64,000 bases of DNA from assembly GCA_017525235.1 (NCBI GenBank), contig JAFXTC010000040.1:42302-106301 (forward strand), read 5' to 3'. This document shows positions 1 to 9,779 of the stretch, one piece after another. The translations under genes were made by a program, and so were the position numbers. The stretch's first letter is position 1. Each line of letters starts with the position of its first letter. A model generated the notes under the pieces. That model had not been told where the DNA came from. It saw only the letters and a list, made by a program, of their open reading frames with translations, and ran no database searches. Source of the DNA: Bacteroidaceae bacterium (GTDB taxonomy: Bacteria; Bacteroidota; Bacteroidia; Bacteroidales; Bacteroidaceae).

Positions 1-909
1 ATGGAAAACGTCTGTTTAATCTTCGTCTTGTCTAAAACACTATATGATGGGCGTTTTACCGGACTGGGAAACTCGCTCGAATGACAAGGCAACACCTCGC
101 AGGCTCCGTGAGTTCCAAAGGTTTCTGCTGTTTCGGGAGTTTCAAGTTCTACTGCTATCTGCTGAATCACCTTGGTAAAATCGTACCACGAACAAACACC
201 CTCGTTGGAAAAATTGAAAATTGAAAATTTCTTTCTTGTAATCTTCAATTATCCTCATGATTGCATTAGCCAAATCAAGCGCATAAGTGGGAGTTCCAAC
301 CTGGTCGAAGACAACCTTGAGCTGGGGCTTCGTGGCAGTGAGGTTGAGCATGGTCTTGCAGAAATTCTTGCCAAACTCGCTATAGAGCCACGCAGTACGT
401 ATGATAATGTACTGGCACCCTACTGCCTGAATCTTCTGTTCGCCACAAAGTTTTGTATAGCCATAAACGCCTGTGGGCGTTCCCTGCTGATTCTCGCAAC
501 AAGGCACATTATATGGTTCCTTACCGAAGACATAATCTGTGGAGATATGTATCAACAAGCCATTCACCTCCTTCATGGCAACAGCCAGATTCTCCGGAGC
601 CTTGGCGTTAAGTAACATTGCCAACTCCTGATTTGTCTCTGCTGCATCAACATTGGTGTAGGCAGCACAATTTATGATAACCTGGATATTATTCTGTGCC
701 ACCATAGCACGAATGGCAGAGAGGTCGGTAATGTCGAGTCGCTCTGTTACCGTGCATACCTCATCACCTGCCAGCTTTCGGAGCATAGCGATGGATTCAT
801 CGCTGGCATCGCATACGTCGGTAAAATAAAAATGATGGGCAGAGCCTTGGGCAACGATACGCATCTCGTTACCCAACTGCCCATTTGCACCTGTTACAAG
901 AATATTCAT
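1..909 (-). pseudogene. rmlD: dTDP-4-dehydrorhamnose reductase RmlD, frameshifted and cut by the window edge
   Basis: RmlD makes dTDP-L-rhamnose by NADPH-dependent reduction of dTDP-4-dehydro-rhamnose, the last step of the pathway. The N-terminal Rossmann motif TGANGQLG is at residues 6-13; STDYVF and the YGYTK (YxxxK) catalytic motif follow. The first frame reads through about residue 231 (KKEIFNF), then goes out of frame and stops at 142. From about 209 down to base 1 another minus-strand frame continues the family sequence (SNEGVCSWYDFTK, then RPSYSVLDKTKIKQTF) with no stop, so the true gene leaves the window. The break lies in a tandem heptamer, AAAATTG at 210-216 and again at 217-223. 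Removing one copy restores EIFNF-SNEG, matching the family pattern GIYHFSNEG. Deleting one base of the A run at 209-213 would also restore frame but leaves two extra residues. Last gene of the rml operon, 6 bases after rmlB. Confidence 0.85.
207..230. repeat. Heptamer tandem (AAAATTG, two copies plus a near copy) inside rmlD
   Basis: Two exact 7-base units at 210-216 and 217-223 are followed by the near copy AAAATTT (224-230). The extra unit sits exactly where rmlD loses frame. It belongs to the family of 7-base-period tracts found throughout the window. Confidence 0.8.
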
Positions 910-915
910 ACGCGC

Positions 916-2049
916 TTAACGTCCTTTGTACATATTTTCGTAATATGACTGATAGTCGCCACTTGTGACATTATCCAGCCACTCTTCGTTATCGAGATAC
1001 CACTTAACAGTCTTCTCTATACCCTCCTCGAACTGCAGGCTGGGTTCCCAACCCAATTCTTTCTGCAGCTTGGTGCTATCGATAGCATAGCGGGCATCAT
1101 GACCCAAACGGTCGGTTACGTAAGTGATAAGGTCGAGGTCGGCACCCTCAGGACGACCCAGCAAACGATCTACGGTTGCGATGACAGTCTTGATGATATC
1201 GATGTTCTTCCACTCGTTGAAGCCACCGATGTTATAGGTCTCGGCAATCGTTCCATTATGGAAAATGGTATCGATAGCACGGGCATGGTCGACAACATAC
1301 AGCCAGTCGCGCACATTCTCGCCCTTGCCATAAACAGGCAGAGGTTTACGATGGCGAATATTGTTGATGAAGAGAGGTATCAACTTCTCGGGGAACTGGT
1401 AAGGACCATAGTTGTTGCTGCAGTTCGTCACGATGGTGGGCATTCCGTAGGTATCGTGGAAAGCGCGCACGAAATGGTCGGAGCTAGCCTTGGAAGCAGA
1501 ATACGGAGAGTGAGGATTGTACTTCGTGGTTTCGTAGAAGAAATCCTTTCCGTATGCCAAGTGATGCTCGCCCGAAGAAGCCTTTGTTGTGAAAGGAGGC
1601 TCTATACCCTCGGGGTTGGTCATCTCGAGAGCTCCATATACCTCGTCGGTAGAGATGTGGTAGAATCGCTTGCCCTCATATTTATCAGGCAGCGACTCCC
1701 AGTAGAGCTTGGCAGCCTGCAGGAGGCTGAGTGTACCCATCACATTGGTACGGGCAAAGGTGAAGGGATCCTTGATGCTACGATCTACGTGCGACTCAGC
1801 TGCAAGATGGATGATACCATCTACCTTTTCATCCTGCATGAGCTGATAGAAAGCATCGAAGTCGCAGATGTCCATCTTGACAAACTTATAATTAGGCTTA
1901 TCCTCAATATCCTTGAGGTTAGCCAGGTTACCTGCATAGGTCAACTTATCAAGATTGATAATGTTGTACTCAGGATACTTGTTGACAAAAAGTCTCACAA
2001 CATGGGAGCCTATGAATCCGGCACCACCGGTAATAACAATATTTCTCAT
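916..2049 (-). CDS. rmlB: dTDP-glucose 4,6-dehydratase RmlB
   Basis: Second enzyme of dTDP-L-rhamnose synthesis: NAD+-dependent conversion of dTDP-glucose to dTDP-4-dehydro-6-deoxyglucose in the cytoplasm. The 377-residue length is usual for the Bacteroidetes form. Visible motifs are the Rossmann loop GGAGFIGSH (about residues 8-16), HLAAESHVDRS, the ISTDEVYG active-site segment and the SDR catalytic YSASK (about 183-187). NNYGPYQFPEK and the C-terminal LGWEPSLQFEEGI are typical of the family. It sits between rmlC and rmlD on the same strand; the stop lies 6 bases before the rmlD start, so the genes are surely cotranscribed. A 7-base-period tract lies just upstream at 2068-2098. Confidence 0.97.
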   Translation of the reverse strand: MRNIVITGGAGFIGSHVVRLFVNKYPEYNIINLDKLTYAGNLANLKDIEDKPNYKFVKMDICDFDAFYQLMQDEKVDGIIHLAAESHVDRSIKDPFTFARTNVMGTLSLLQAAKLYWESLPDKYEGKRFYHISTDEVYGALEMTNPEGIEPPFTTKASSGEHHLAYGKDFFYETTKYNPHSPYSASKASSDHFVRAFHDTYGMPTIVTNCSNNYGPYQFPEKLIPLFINNIRHRKPLPVYGKGENVRDWLYVVDHARAIDTIFHNGTIAETYNIGGFNEWKNIDIIKTVIATVDRLLGRPEGADLDLITYVTDRLGHDARYAIDSTKLQKELGWEPSLQFEEGIEKTVKWYLDNEEWLDNVTSGDYQSYYENMYKGR

Positions 2050-2067
2050 AACTGTAAATTTTAATTT

Positions 2068-2098
2068 CGGTTAGGGGTTAGCGGTTAGGGGTTAGCGA
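2068..2098. repeat. Heptamer tract between rmlC and rmlB
   Basis: On the minus strand the tract alternates CGCTAAC and CCCTAAC for four units. It supplies the last codons of rmlC (SLTPNR and stop). A closely related tract, starting with the same CTCGCTAACC, is at 39732-39757 on the plus strand. Confidence 0.8.
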
Positions 2099-2650
2099 GT
2101 AGTGAAACGGAGTTTCGAAGTCTTTGAACAACACATGTTTGGTATCTTTCTCGCTCAGGATAGCCTTATCGACTGGTATACGCCAATCAATACCAAGAGA
2201 ATCATCCAGAATAGAGATTCCGTCGTCAGCCTGTGGTGCATAGAAGTTATCGCACTTATATTGGAACACAGCCTTTTCTGTAAGCACAGAGAAACCATGG
2301 GCAAAACCATGTGGAATAAAGAACTGAAGATGATTCTCCTCGGAGAGTTCCACAGCAACGTGCTGCCCGTATGTGGGTGAGCCCTTACGAATATCCACAG
2401 CTACATCCAAAACAGTTCCTTTTACGCAGCGCACCAATTTACTTTGCGTATAGGGAGGACGCTGAAAATGAAGTCCGCGCATTACACCGTAGGAAGACAT
2501 GGACTCATTGTCCTGTACAAAATCTATCTTTCCGACCTTCTGCTCGAATTCGCGCAAAGAGTATGACTCAAAGAAATATCCACGCGCATCCTCGAACACT
2601 CGTGGTTTAATTATCAGAAGACCCTCTATTTCCGTCTTTATTACTTCCAT
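2078..2650 (-). CDS. rmlC: dTDP-4-dehydrorhamnose 3,5-epimerase RmlC
   Basis: Epimerises C3 and C5 of dTDP-4-dehydro-6-deoxyglucose. I chose the ATG at 2650 (MEVIKTEIEG) rather than the upstream ATG at 2671, which overlaps rmlA and adds residues not usual in the family. Family landmarks are VFEDARGYFFESY near the N-terminus, QDNESMSSYGVMRGLHFQ with the catalytic histidine (GLHFQ), the DVAVDIRKGSPTYG strand and HGFAHGFSVL. It begins 10 bases after the rmlA stop. The last six residues (SLTPNR) are encoded by the heptamer tract at 2068-2098, so the natural C-terminus, near ETPFHY, appears to have been rewritten by the repeat. Confidence 0.95.
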   Translation of the reverse strand: MEVIKTEIEGLLIIKPRVFEDARGYFFESYSLREFEQKVGKIDFVQDNESMSSYGVMRGLHFQRPPYTQSKLVRCVKGTVLDVAVDIRKGSPTYGQHVAVELSEENHLQFFIPHGFAHGFSVLTEKAVFQYKCDNFYAPQADDGISILDDSLGIDWRIPVDKAILSEKDTKHVLFKDFETPFHYSLTPNR

Positions 2651-2660
2651 AAACAATATA

Positions 2661-3569
2661 CTAAAAATCAATGTTAGGTAAACCTGTTTCCTTTACCTCG
2701 TCAATAACCCTTAACAAATACTGCCCATACTGATTCTTGATCATCGGCTGAGCCAACTGGCGCATACGCTCCTCAGAAATCCATCCATAACGATAGGCAA
2801 TACCTTCAAGACAAGCAACCTTAAGGCCTTGTCGTTTTTCGAGTACCTCAATATATGTAGATGCCTCGCTTAAAGAATCATGTGTTCCTGTATCTAACCA
2901 TGCGAATCCTCTTCCCAACGTAAGTACTTTGAGGTCGCCAGAAGCCAGGAACTCTTGATTAACAGTGGTTATCTCGTACTCACCCCGTGCTGAGGGCTGA
3001 ATGTGTGATGCAACATCAACCACACGATTAGGATAGAAGTACAGACCCACAACGGCATAATTACTCTTAGGCTTTGCAGGTTTTTCCTCAATGGACAAAC
3101 AGTTGCCTTGCATATCGAACTCTGCCACACCATAGCGCTCTGGGTCGCTTACCCAATAACCAAAGACCGTTGCTTTTTGTTCTTCCTCGGCAGTACGAAC
3201 AGCTTCTTTGAGCATTCCCGTAAACCCGGAACCATGGAAGATATTATCACCTAAAACCAAGCACACAGAATCGTCACCAATGAAATCCTTGCCAATGACA
3301 AAAGCCTGAGCAAGACCATCGGGCGAAGGTTGCTCTGCATACGAGAAACGTACTCCATAGTCGGAACCGTCTCCCAGAAGGCGCTTGAAGCCAGGAAGAT
3401 CCATGGGGGTAGATATAATAAGAATATCCCTAATGCCTGCCAACATAAGCACAGATATGGGATAATAAACCATGGGCTTATCATATATTGGCATCAACTG
3501 CTTACTGACTCCCTTTGTAATGGGATAAAGACGTGTTCCGGAACCTCCGGCTAAAACAATTCCTTTCAT
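2661..3569 (-). CDS. rmlA: Glucose-1-phosphate thymidylyltransferase RmlA
   Basis: First enzyme of the rhamnose branch: condenses dTTP and glucose 1-phosphate to dTDP-glucose. The 302 residues open with the nucleotide-binding signature [11 protein letters not shown] followed by [27 protein letters not shown] carries the metal-binding aspartate, and [21 protein letters not shown] and [15 protein letters not shown] are diagnostic of the short RmlA form. It is the first gene of rmlACBD on the minus strand. Only about 33 bases separate it from the lptD-like gene upstream, so a shared transcript is possible. Pathway product: the rhamnose donor for surface polysaccharide. Confidence 0.97.
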   Translation of the reverse strand: MKGIVLAGGSGTRLYPITKGVSKQLMPIYDKPMVYYPISVLMLAGIRDILIISTPMDLPGFKRLLGDGSDYGVRFSYAEQPSPDGLAQAFVIGKDFIGDDSVCLVLGDNIFHGSGFTGMLKEAVRTAEEEQKATVFGYWVSDPERYGVAEFDMQGNCLSIEEKPAKPKSNYAVVGLYFYPNRVVDVASHIQPSARGEYEITTVNQEFLASGDLKVLTLGRGFAWLDTGTHDSLSEASTYIEVLEKRQGLKVACLEGIAYRYGWISEERMRQLAQPMIKNQYGQYLLRVIDEVKETGLPNIDF

Positions 3570-3602
3570 GATACGTAGTATTTTATATTTTCATTTATAT
3601 AT

Positions 3603-6506
3603 TTATCTATACCATTCAACATTACCACTGTATGAACTTTGTTTCTTCCATCTCAGCGCATCGGCTAATGTTCCTGCCTTACATGCAAATGTAAAGTTGT
3701 AACTTACATAAGGAAATACAACCATGCTGGCCGACATAGTGAAACAATGAAGATCTCGACTTAAACTGGCTGTCGTCATACTTAGCTTCTTGTAATTGAA
3801 ATCATAACCCGATGAAAAGTTAATATTCCACCCTTCAGAGATACTCACATTACCAGAGAAGTTTAACGTCTGTGTAAACTTATACGGATATCGCATCCTG
3901 ACAGGATTGATGGGAGCGGATGTGTCCTCTCGCATGGTTATTCCATAACTTACAGCAAGATTCCACGGCATGGAGAACTTAAGGTAACCGTCCTCATCGA
4001 TTTCACCAGAGTTCTTATCTCCCCTTCCGCCCATTCTACCCCTTTTTCGATCGGGGTCAACATTCGGCATCTCTATTTCGTCCTCATCCTCTTCATCATA
4101 TTCTTCATCATCCTCGTCTTCTTTTTCTTTAATCTCCGACTTTTTATTTCTATACGATTTACTCAGCAACCCAAGCAGTTTCTTTATGGATTGATTATTA
4201 AATGTGTACGAGAGGTTATGAGACATACCTTGGAAACGTCCGAATCGTCCTTGGCTGTATTCCGTCTTCTCACCAACCCGTACGTTCCCATTCTTGTCAA
4301 ACTCGTAGGCATATGTTGCAAACACTGCATTCATTGAATAAGTATAGGTCTTCGATAGTTTTAAACGGATGCGCATATTCAAATCGCTGAGAGGACGCAC
4401 CTTTGCTGCCATGTTATAAGACATATTGAGACCGAATTCGTCAATAAGACTTATCTTCTTCATCTCGCCTGTAGAATCATTCTTAGAATGAAGCTTCATT
4501 TCCACATTATTAGAAATATCAACCGTGACATTACCCGTCATACCTGTACCCACTGTTCCATATACGGTTCCACTGAAAGGCGAATAAGTAACGGTGGAAA
4601 CATTACCATTGGCATCTGTTTTGACATACGAGTCGTAGAAGCCGAATGAAGGCTTGCTGAAATCAGGTGCATATGAGAAACTAACTGTTGGTGTGAAGAC
4701 ATGTCGAATGGCATAAATCTTTTTTCCGCCAGCCCACGGCATAGGATAAAAGAAACCATATATTTTGGTATTGGCACTTACACTCATATTAAAGTTGTAT
4801 ACGTTGTAAAAGCCATAAATGGTATCTCTTTTAACACGCTGATATTCTTGGTCCCAAGACTGCATGACCTTGTGAGAATACATGCGATCTGTAAAGTTGA
4901 ATGAGGGCGTGACATTAATATACTTGAAGATACTGAACGAGGCACTGATAGGAATCTGGTGGCGCATACCATTACGCCAGTCTTTAATAAGGCTACTTTT
5001 GAAAAGAAGATTTTCCTTTGTGTTAATACTGTTTGTAAGGTTACCTGTATAACTCATGGCAATCTTTTCATACCAACGTTCCTTTCCTGCCATCTTCTTA
5101 CGCTTAAAAGGATAGAAACGATTTAAGGAAATGGTAAGATTCGGAAGTGTTACGGAGATAGAACTGTCACGAACATTCTGACTCAAGTTAAAAGAACCGC
5201 TGAGGGTTAGACCTATGTTGGGGAAAGTTTTGCTATAAGAAAGGCTACTGGTTCTTGTACTCTGGGTATAACTCTCAGGATTGTACATACTGGTAAGGTT
5301 GTTACGCTCATAGCTACTTGTTGCAAAGTTCACACTGGCCGAGAAACTCTGAGTGGGATTCGCCTTAGGATCTTGGCGATGGCTCCATGTAACCTTAAAG
5401 CTCTTACTTATAGACTCATCAGGGAAATTCTTTTCGCCCTCATGTGTATATTGATAGCTAATATACAAATTGCCATTAAATTTATAACGGCGCTTATACG
5501 TACTCTGTGCAGATAGTGCCCATGAACCCTTGGTGTATAGGTCACCCAACATCTTTACATCAATGTAATCATTAATGGCAAAATAATAACCTCCATCACG
5601 AAGATAAAAACCGCGACTGGTTTCATCTCCATACGTGGGCATAATAAAACCGCTGCTGTACTTCTTCTTAAACGGGAAAAAACCGTAAGGCAAAGCCAAC
5701 GGGAGGGGCACATCCTCGACCACGACATGAGCAGGACCAAAAATCACACTCTTTCCAGGATGCATCTTTGCTCGAGACAAAGCCAGATAGAAATGAGGAT
5801 GCTCTGCATCGCACGTAGTATATTTTCCGTGACGAATGTACATAACACCAGAACTGTCACGCTTTCCGTCGGTAGTCTGCATAAAACCCTCACCCTCTTG
5901 CGTATAGACATTGGTGATAAAGGCCTTACGCGTCTTGAAGTTATAAGCAATCTTATCGGGTTCGTACTCATCGGCTCCCTGTTTGAATAAAGGTTTACCT
6001 TGAACAACGCCCGTAGAATCCTTACGTCCTGCAGCATAAACCAAACTGCTGTCGATACTGATATCTATTTCTTCGGCATCCAACTCGAGATTCTGATAAT
6101 TAACCTTACTGTCGCCATAGAGATGAGCACGAGAATTACGGTAATCAAAAACAATTGAATCCTTTGCCTCGTAAGTTACTGGAGAATCGAGAACGTTCTT
6201 GTTTGATGATGTGTCAGAAGCCACCGTATCTTTTTTGGTAGTGTCTGGCAAAATCGTAAACGAATGTTCCGGCATAGTGTCTTTAAGCAAAGAATCCAAT
6301 TCCTCACGGCTGATATAACGTCCACCTTCTAAAGAATGAACGGGGCGTTTTGTAGTATCAGAAAGAGCAGGAATGATGGAATCGTGAACAGGAAGGGAAT
6401 CTGAATCATTATCGTCCATAATTGCAACGGAATAGCAATAAGGACGAGATGCAAGAGCCATTACGGCTATGCATACAATTAATAATGTCAGTATCTTGGT
6501 CTTCAA
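3603..6506 (-). CDS. LptD-like outer-membrane LPS assembly protein
   Basis: A 967-residue outer-membrane protein of the Bacteroidetes LptD/OstA family, which places lipopolysaccharide in the outer leaflet. The start is TTG at 6506, followed by a signal peptide (KILTLLIVCIAVMALAS). Residues about 110-290 form the OstA/LptA-like jelly-roll part (SIVFDYRNSRAHLYGDSKVNYQN, then KYTTCDAEHPHFYLALSRAK). The rest is a long beta-barrel with alternating aromatic strands ending in a terminal Arg (VEWYR). A very acidic loop rich in Glu and Asp lies near residues 800-835, an odd low-complexity insertion. It stands alone on the minus strand, upstream of rmlA. A Bacteroidetes -7 element (TATCTTTG) lies at 6533-6540. 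In this phylum LptD is longer and more divergent than in proteobacteria. Confidence 0.85.
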   Translation of the reverse strand: MKTKILTLLIVCIAVMALASRPYCYSVAIMDDNDSDSLPVHDSIIPALSDTTKRPVHSLEGGRYISREELDSLLKDTMPEHSFTILPDTTKKDTVASDTSSNKNVLDSPVTYEAKDSIVFDYRNSRAHLYGDSKVNYQNLELDAEEIDISIDSSLVYAAGRKDSTGVVQGKPLFKQGADEYEPDKIAYNFKTRKAFITNVYTQEGEGFMQTTDGKRDSSGVMYIRHGKYTTCDAEHPHFYLALSRAKMHPGKSVIFGPAHVVVEDVPLPLALPYGFFPFKKKYSSGFIMPTYGDETSRGFYLRDGGYYFAINDYIDVKMLGDLYTKGSWALSAQSTYKRRYKFNGNLYISYQYTHEGEKNFPDESISKSFKVTWSHRQDPKANPTQSFSASVNFATSSYERNNLTSMYNPESYTQSTRTSSLSYSKTFPNIGLTLSGSFNLSQNVRDSSISVTLPNLTISLNRFYPFKRKKMAGKERWYEKIAMSYTGNLTNSINTKENLLFKSSLIKDWRNGMRHQIPISASFSIFKYINVTPSFNFTDRMYSHKVMQSWDQEYQRVKRDTIYGFYNVYNFNMSVSANTKIYGFFYPMPWAGGKKIYAIRHVFTPTVSFSYAPDFSKPSFGFYDSYVKTDANGNVSTVTYSPFSGTVYGTVGTGMTGNVTVDISNNVEMKLHSKNDSTGEMKKISLIDEFGLNMSYNMAAKVRPLSDLNMRIRLKLSKTYTYSMNAVFATYAYEFDKNGNVRVGEKTEYSQGRFGRFQGMSHNLSYTFNNQSIKKLLGLLSKSYRNKKSEIKEKEDEDDEEYDEEDEDEIEMPNVDPDRKRGRMGGRGDKNSGEIDEDGYLKFSMPWNLAVSYGITMREDTSAPINPVRMRYPYKFTQTLNFSGNVSISEGWNINFSSGYDFNYKKLSMTTASLSRDLHCFTMSASMVVFPYVSYNFTFACKAGTLADALRWKKQSSYSGNVEWYR

Positions 6507-6532
6507 ATTCCCAAACAGTTTGATTCAATTTG

Positions 6533-6540
6533 CAAAGATA
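6533..6540 (-). promoter_or_regulatory. Candidate -7 promoter element for the lptD-like gene
   Basis: TATCTTTG on the minus strand fits TAnnTTTG, 27 bases before the start codon. No TTTG is seen at the usual -33 distance, so only half of the promoter is supported. Confidence 0.4.
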
Positions 6541-6589
6541 CGAAATAATACTGACACTTCATGAGAGAACAAAGAATATTAAAGTTTTT

Positions 6590-7126
6590 TCACTCGAAAC
6601 GTAGTTTCCACTTCCTAAAAACTATCAGTCCGGCCTCACCAAACTTAAGCAAACTGGCAAGTGCGCTCTCATAAGATTTCTCCTCTCCGAGTCTGGTCTT
6701 AGAGTAGAATTTGTCAGCGTAACAGATAATTTGTTCCTCTAATGTCTCTGGGATATAATCAGCAGGTGGAAGAGGCAAAGACTGGCGCAAGATTTCCTGT
6801 CGTGTAAGCCCCGTTCCTGTATGTCGTTCCGCTACACGAGCATGAGCGGGAAGTCCCTCCTTGCGCAGAATTTCTCCACCCAACAGACCATGTTTTATGT
6901 AGGGTTCGGTACCGAAACAGGAAATCGTTGGCGCATCAACCTTAACGATGCCAATATCATGAAGCATGGCAGCCTCGTACAAGAACTTCTTATCTATCTT
7001 AAATTCAGGATGTTCCTCAGCTATTCTTAAAGCACGACTTGCGACGTCTGTGCTATGCTTGAGCAGAATGTTCTCAAGCGTCTGATTACCCTCGCAATAA
7101 CGGTGTATTAACTCTTCTGGTTTCAT
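6590..7126 (-). CDS. HD-domain phosphohydrolase, uncharacterised
   Basis: A 178-residue cytoplasmic protein starting at MKPEELIHRY; the ORF extends 10 codons upstream but that part looks non-native. It has an HD-type metal site: His in LLKHSTDVASRA, the HD pair in AAMLHDIGIVKVD and a later His in VAERHTGTG, followed by ICYADKFYSK with the final Asp. Such small HD proteins hydrolyse phosphate esters, often of nucleotides, and are common as singletons in Bacteroidetes. The substrate cannot be read from the sequence. It lies between the nqr terminator (7143-7173) and the lptD promoter, so it is probably transcribed on its own. Confidence 0.8.
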   Translation of the reverse strand: MKPEELIHRYCEGNQTLENILLKHSTDVASRALRIAEEHPEFKIDKKFLYEAAMLHDIGIVKVDAPTISCFGTEPYIKHGLLGGEILRKEGLPAHARVAERHTGTGLTRQEILRQSLPLPPADYIPETLEEQIICYADKFYSKTRLGEEKSYESALASLLKFGEAGLIVFRKWKLRFE

Positions 7127-7142
7127 GGGAACAAAGGTACAT

Positions 7143-7173
7143 AAAAAAAGGCACACCCCAAAAGGAATGTGCC
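7143..7173 (-). terminator. Rho-independent terminator of the nqr operon
   Basis: On the minus strand a GGCACA / TGTGCC stem (7150-7173, with a partly paired loop) is followed by seven T (7149-7143). It lies 24 bases after the nqrF stop. Confidence 0.8.
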
Positions 7174-7197
7174 ATTATTTAGTGTATGTCGGGGGGA

Positions 7198-8487
7198 TTA
7201 ACCACCGAAGTTATCGAAGCGAATCATATCGTCCTCAACACCTAAGCTATGCAACAAGTCGAGAACAGTCTTTGCCATCATTGGAGGACCGCAGAGATAG
7301 TACTCACAGTCTTCGGGGGCTTCATGCTGCTTCAAGTATGTATCGCCCATTACAGGAGCAACGAAACCCGGAGTATACTTGATACCTGCTGCGTCTGCCT
7401 TGGGATCTGGACGGTCCAAAGCCAGATGGAAGTGGAAGTTGGGGAAGTCCTTCTCCAGCTGCAGGAAGTCGTCCAAGAAAGGAATCTCTTCCAACGCACG
7501 TGCACCATAGAAATAGTGCATTGGGCGCTGACGATCTTCGTCGCTAACTCCATGACCTTTGAGCATGTGCATAATCTGAGCACGCAGAGGAGCCATACCG
7601 GCACCACCACCGACCCAAATCATCTCACGACCAGAACCATATACAGGACGGAACTCTCCGTAAGGACCGCTCATAATAACCTTATCGCCGGGCTTCAGAC
7701 TGAAGATGTATGAAGAAGCGATACCAGGATTAACATCCATGAAACCTGGGCCCTGATCCTTTGGTTTGAAGGGAGGAGTGGCAATACGTACATTCAGCGT
7801 AATAATATCGCCCTCATCGGGATAGTTGGCCATAGAGTATGCACGGATGGTCTCTGACGGGTTGGTACACTTGAGTGGGAACAAACCGAACTTCTCCCAT
7901 GCAGGAAGATAGGTATCGCCAATCAGACTCTTATCGAAGTCCTTATCGTAATCGATACAGTCAAATGCAGGAATCTTAATCTGTGCATAAGAACCAGGCT
8001 CGAAGTCCATGTGCTCGCCAGCAGGCAGAGCCACCTTGTACTCCTTGATGAAGGTTGCCACATTCTTGTTTCCAATAACGGTGCATTCCCATTCCTTAAC
8101 GCCCATTACAGAGTCGTCAATCTTAACCTGAAGATCGCCCTTCACCTTGCACTGACAACCTAAACGCCAGTTTTCCTTAATCTGCTTACGGGTAAAATGA
8201 CCTTTCTCGCTATCGAGAATCTCACCACCGCCTGCAGGAACCTGAAGCTTGCACTGACCACAAGAGCCCTTACCACCACAGGCACTGGGCAGGAAGATGC
8301 CTTCCTGTGAAAGCGTGCTCAAAAGAGAGCTGCCCTGACCAACAGAGAGTGTGTCTTTTCCGTTAATTGTAATATTCACATTGCCACTGGGTGACAAGTA
8401 AGCCTTAGCTACGAGCAGGATGATGACCAATGCAATGATGACCACCAGGAATACGCCAATGCTCGCTAAAATCAAATTCATATCCAT
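7198..8487 (-). CDS. nqrF: Na+-translocating NADH:quinone reductase subunit F
   Basis: Entry subunit of Na+-NQR: oxidises NADH and passes electrons through FAD and a 2Fe-2S centre. 429 residues. One membrane helix (about 5-27) anchors it. The plant-type ferredoxin domain binds 2Fe-2S through Cys70, Cys76, Cys79 and Cys111, the same spacing as in the Vibrio protein. The flavodoxin-reductase part has the FAD motif RAYSMANYP (about 223-231), and the NADH site is GGGAGMAPLRAQ. The C-terminal DNFGG is usual. It is the last gene of nqrABCDEF, 17 bases after nqrE, and ends just before the operon terminator. Confidence 0.98.
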   Translation of the reverse strand: MDMNLILASIGVFLVVIIALVIILLVAKAYLSPSGNVNITINGKDTLSVGQGSSLLSTLSQEGIFLPSACGGKGSCGQCKLQVPAGGGEILDSEKGHFTRKQIKENWRLGCQCKVKGDLQVKIDDSVMGVKEWECTVIGNKNVATFIKEYKVALPAGEHMDFEPGSYAQIKIPAFDCIDYDKDFDKSLIGDTYLPAWEKFGLFPLKCTNPSETIRAYSMANYPDEGDIITLNVRIATPPFKPKDQGPGFMDVNPGIASSYIFSLKPGDKVIMSGPYGEFRPVYGSGREMIWVGGGAGMAPLRAQIMHMLKGHGVSDEDRQRPMHYFYGARALEEIPFLDDFLQLEKDFPNFHFHLALDRPDPKADAAGIKYTPGFVAPVMGDTYLKQHEAPEDCEYYLCGPPMMAKTVLDLLHSLGVEDDMIRFDNFGG

Positions 8488-8504
8488 TGTTATTCCTCCT
8501 ACTT

Positions 8505-9131
8505 TTAGATGTTAAGACCAGAGAAGCACATAAAGGCAAGAGCCATCAGACCTACAGTAATAAAGGTGATACCCAGACCCTGTAAAGGCTTGGGAACATC
8601 TGTGTAAGCCATCTTCTCGCGAATAGCAGCAAGGCCGACAATAGCCAACAGCCAACCGATACCAGAGCCGAGAGCGTATGCAAAAGCATCACCGAAGCCA
8701 CCAATGAACTGAGCATTGGTTGGTTCCATAGTAACACGCTGCTGCATGAACAGGCTGGCACCCATGATGGCGCAGTTCACTGCGATAAGGGGCAGGAAGA
8801 TACCCAGAGACGCATAGAGCGAAGGACTGAAGCGTTCCACTATCATCTCCACCAACTGTACCATACCGGCAATAACGGCAATGAACAGGATGAAGGCGAG
8901 GAAGGTCAGGTCGACACCTGCCACAATTGCATCAGGACCCAGTACGTAGGTCTGCAGGGCATAATCCACAGGTACTGTGACAAGCAGCACGAAAGTAACT
9001 GCAATACCCAAACCAAGGGCTGTCTTCACATTCTTGGATACGGCCAGATAAGAGCACATACCCAGGAAGAAGGCGAATATCATGTTGTCCACAAAGATGG
9101 AGCGGACAAAGAGACTAATCATGTGTTCCAT
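8505..9131 (-). CDS. nqrE: Na+-translocating NADH:quinone reductase subunit E
   Basis: Six-helix integral membrane subunit homologous to NqrD and RnfA. NqrD and NqrE together hold a buried iron-sulfur site that carries electrons across the membrane. The start is taken at [16 protein letters not shown]; an upstream ATG at 9158 overlaps nqrD and is less likely. Conserved stretches are the [18 protein letters not shown] half with its cysteine and [14 protein letters not shown] with the second cysteine, the pair that ligates iron in the family. The gene starts where nqrD stops. Confidence 0.97.
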   Translation of the reverse strand: MEHMISLFVRSIFVDNMIFAFFLGMCSYLAVSKNVKTALGLGIAVTFVLLVTVPVDYALQTYVLGPDAIVAGVDLTFLAFILFIAVIAGMVQLVEMIVERFSPSLYASLGIFLPLIAVNCAIMGASLFMQQRVTMEPTNAQFIGGFGDAFAYALGSGIGWLLAIVGLAAIREKMAYTDVPKPLQGLGITFITVGLMALAFMCFSGLNI

Positions 9132-9132
9132 A

Positions 9133-9759
9133 CTACTTCTCCTCCTTATTATAAGCACGATGTGCCCAGATTACACAACCTACGATAATCAAACTCATAG
9201 CCGGCATCACCATCATACCGTTGTTTGTATAACCTGCGTCATACATAAACTGAGGAATGACATTGTAACCAAACAGGGTTCCGAAGCCAAAGAGCTCACG
9301 CACGAAGCCCACGATGACCAGGATGGCTGCATAGCCTAAGCCGTTGCCAATACCATCCAGGAATGAAGGCCAGGGGCTGTTCTGCATAGCAAAAGCCTCA
9401 AGACGACCCATTAGGATACAGTTGGTGATAATCAAGCCTACATAAACGCTCAGCTGTACGCTTACATCATAGACGTAGGCCTTGAGCAACTGGCTCACGA
9501 TAGTTACCAGCGCAGCCACAACCACTAACTGTACAATGATACGGATGCGGTTGGGAATGGTCTTGCGCAAGAGCGATATAATCACATTCGAGAATGCCGT
9601 GATGACCGTCACAGAAAGACCCATCACGATGGCGGGCTTCAGCTGACTGGTCACAGCCAATGCCGAACAGATACCGAGCACCTGAACGGCGACGGGGTTG
9701 TTCACGTTAAGGGGGTTGGTGAATGCGGCTTTATTCTCTTCAGAAAACAATTTACTCAT
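9133..9759 (-). CDS. nqrD: Na+-translocating NADH:quinone reductase subunit D
   Basis: Integral membrane partner of NqrE in Na+-NQR, 208 residues. The N-terminus ([25 protein letters not shown]) contains the conserved cysteine of the first inverted half, and [16 protein letters not shown] carries the second. The [11 protein letters not shown] segment is a family signature. Six hydrophobic helices follow in order. The 208-residue length is normal. It lies 20 bases after nqrC and slightly overlaps the nqrE start region, so translation is probably coupled. Confidence 0.97.
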   Translation of the reverse strand: MSKLFSEENKAAFTNPLNVNNPVAVQVLGICSALAVTSQLKPAIVMGLSVTVITAFSNVIISLLRKTIPNRIRIIVQLVVVAALVTIVSQLLKAYVYDVSVQLSVYVGLIITNCILMGRLEAFAMQNSPWPSFLDGIGNGLGYAAILVIVGFVRELFGFGTLFGYNVIPQFMYDAGYTNNGMMVMPAMSLIIVGCVIWAHRAYNKEEK

Positions 9760-9779
9760 ATTCTTTTCCTCCTTCTTTC

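Noticed and set aside
209-213. Single-base slip in the A run as cause of the rmlD frameshift
   Set aside because: Possible, but it leaves two surplus residues; loss of one 7-base unit restores the family sequence exactly.
1099-2064. Plus-strand ORF of 321 codons opposite rmlB
   Set aside because: It is the antisense of a well-conserved rmlB and has no family likeness.
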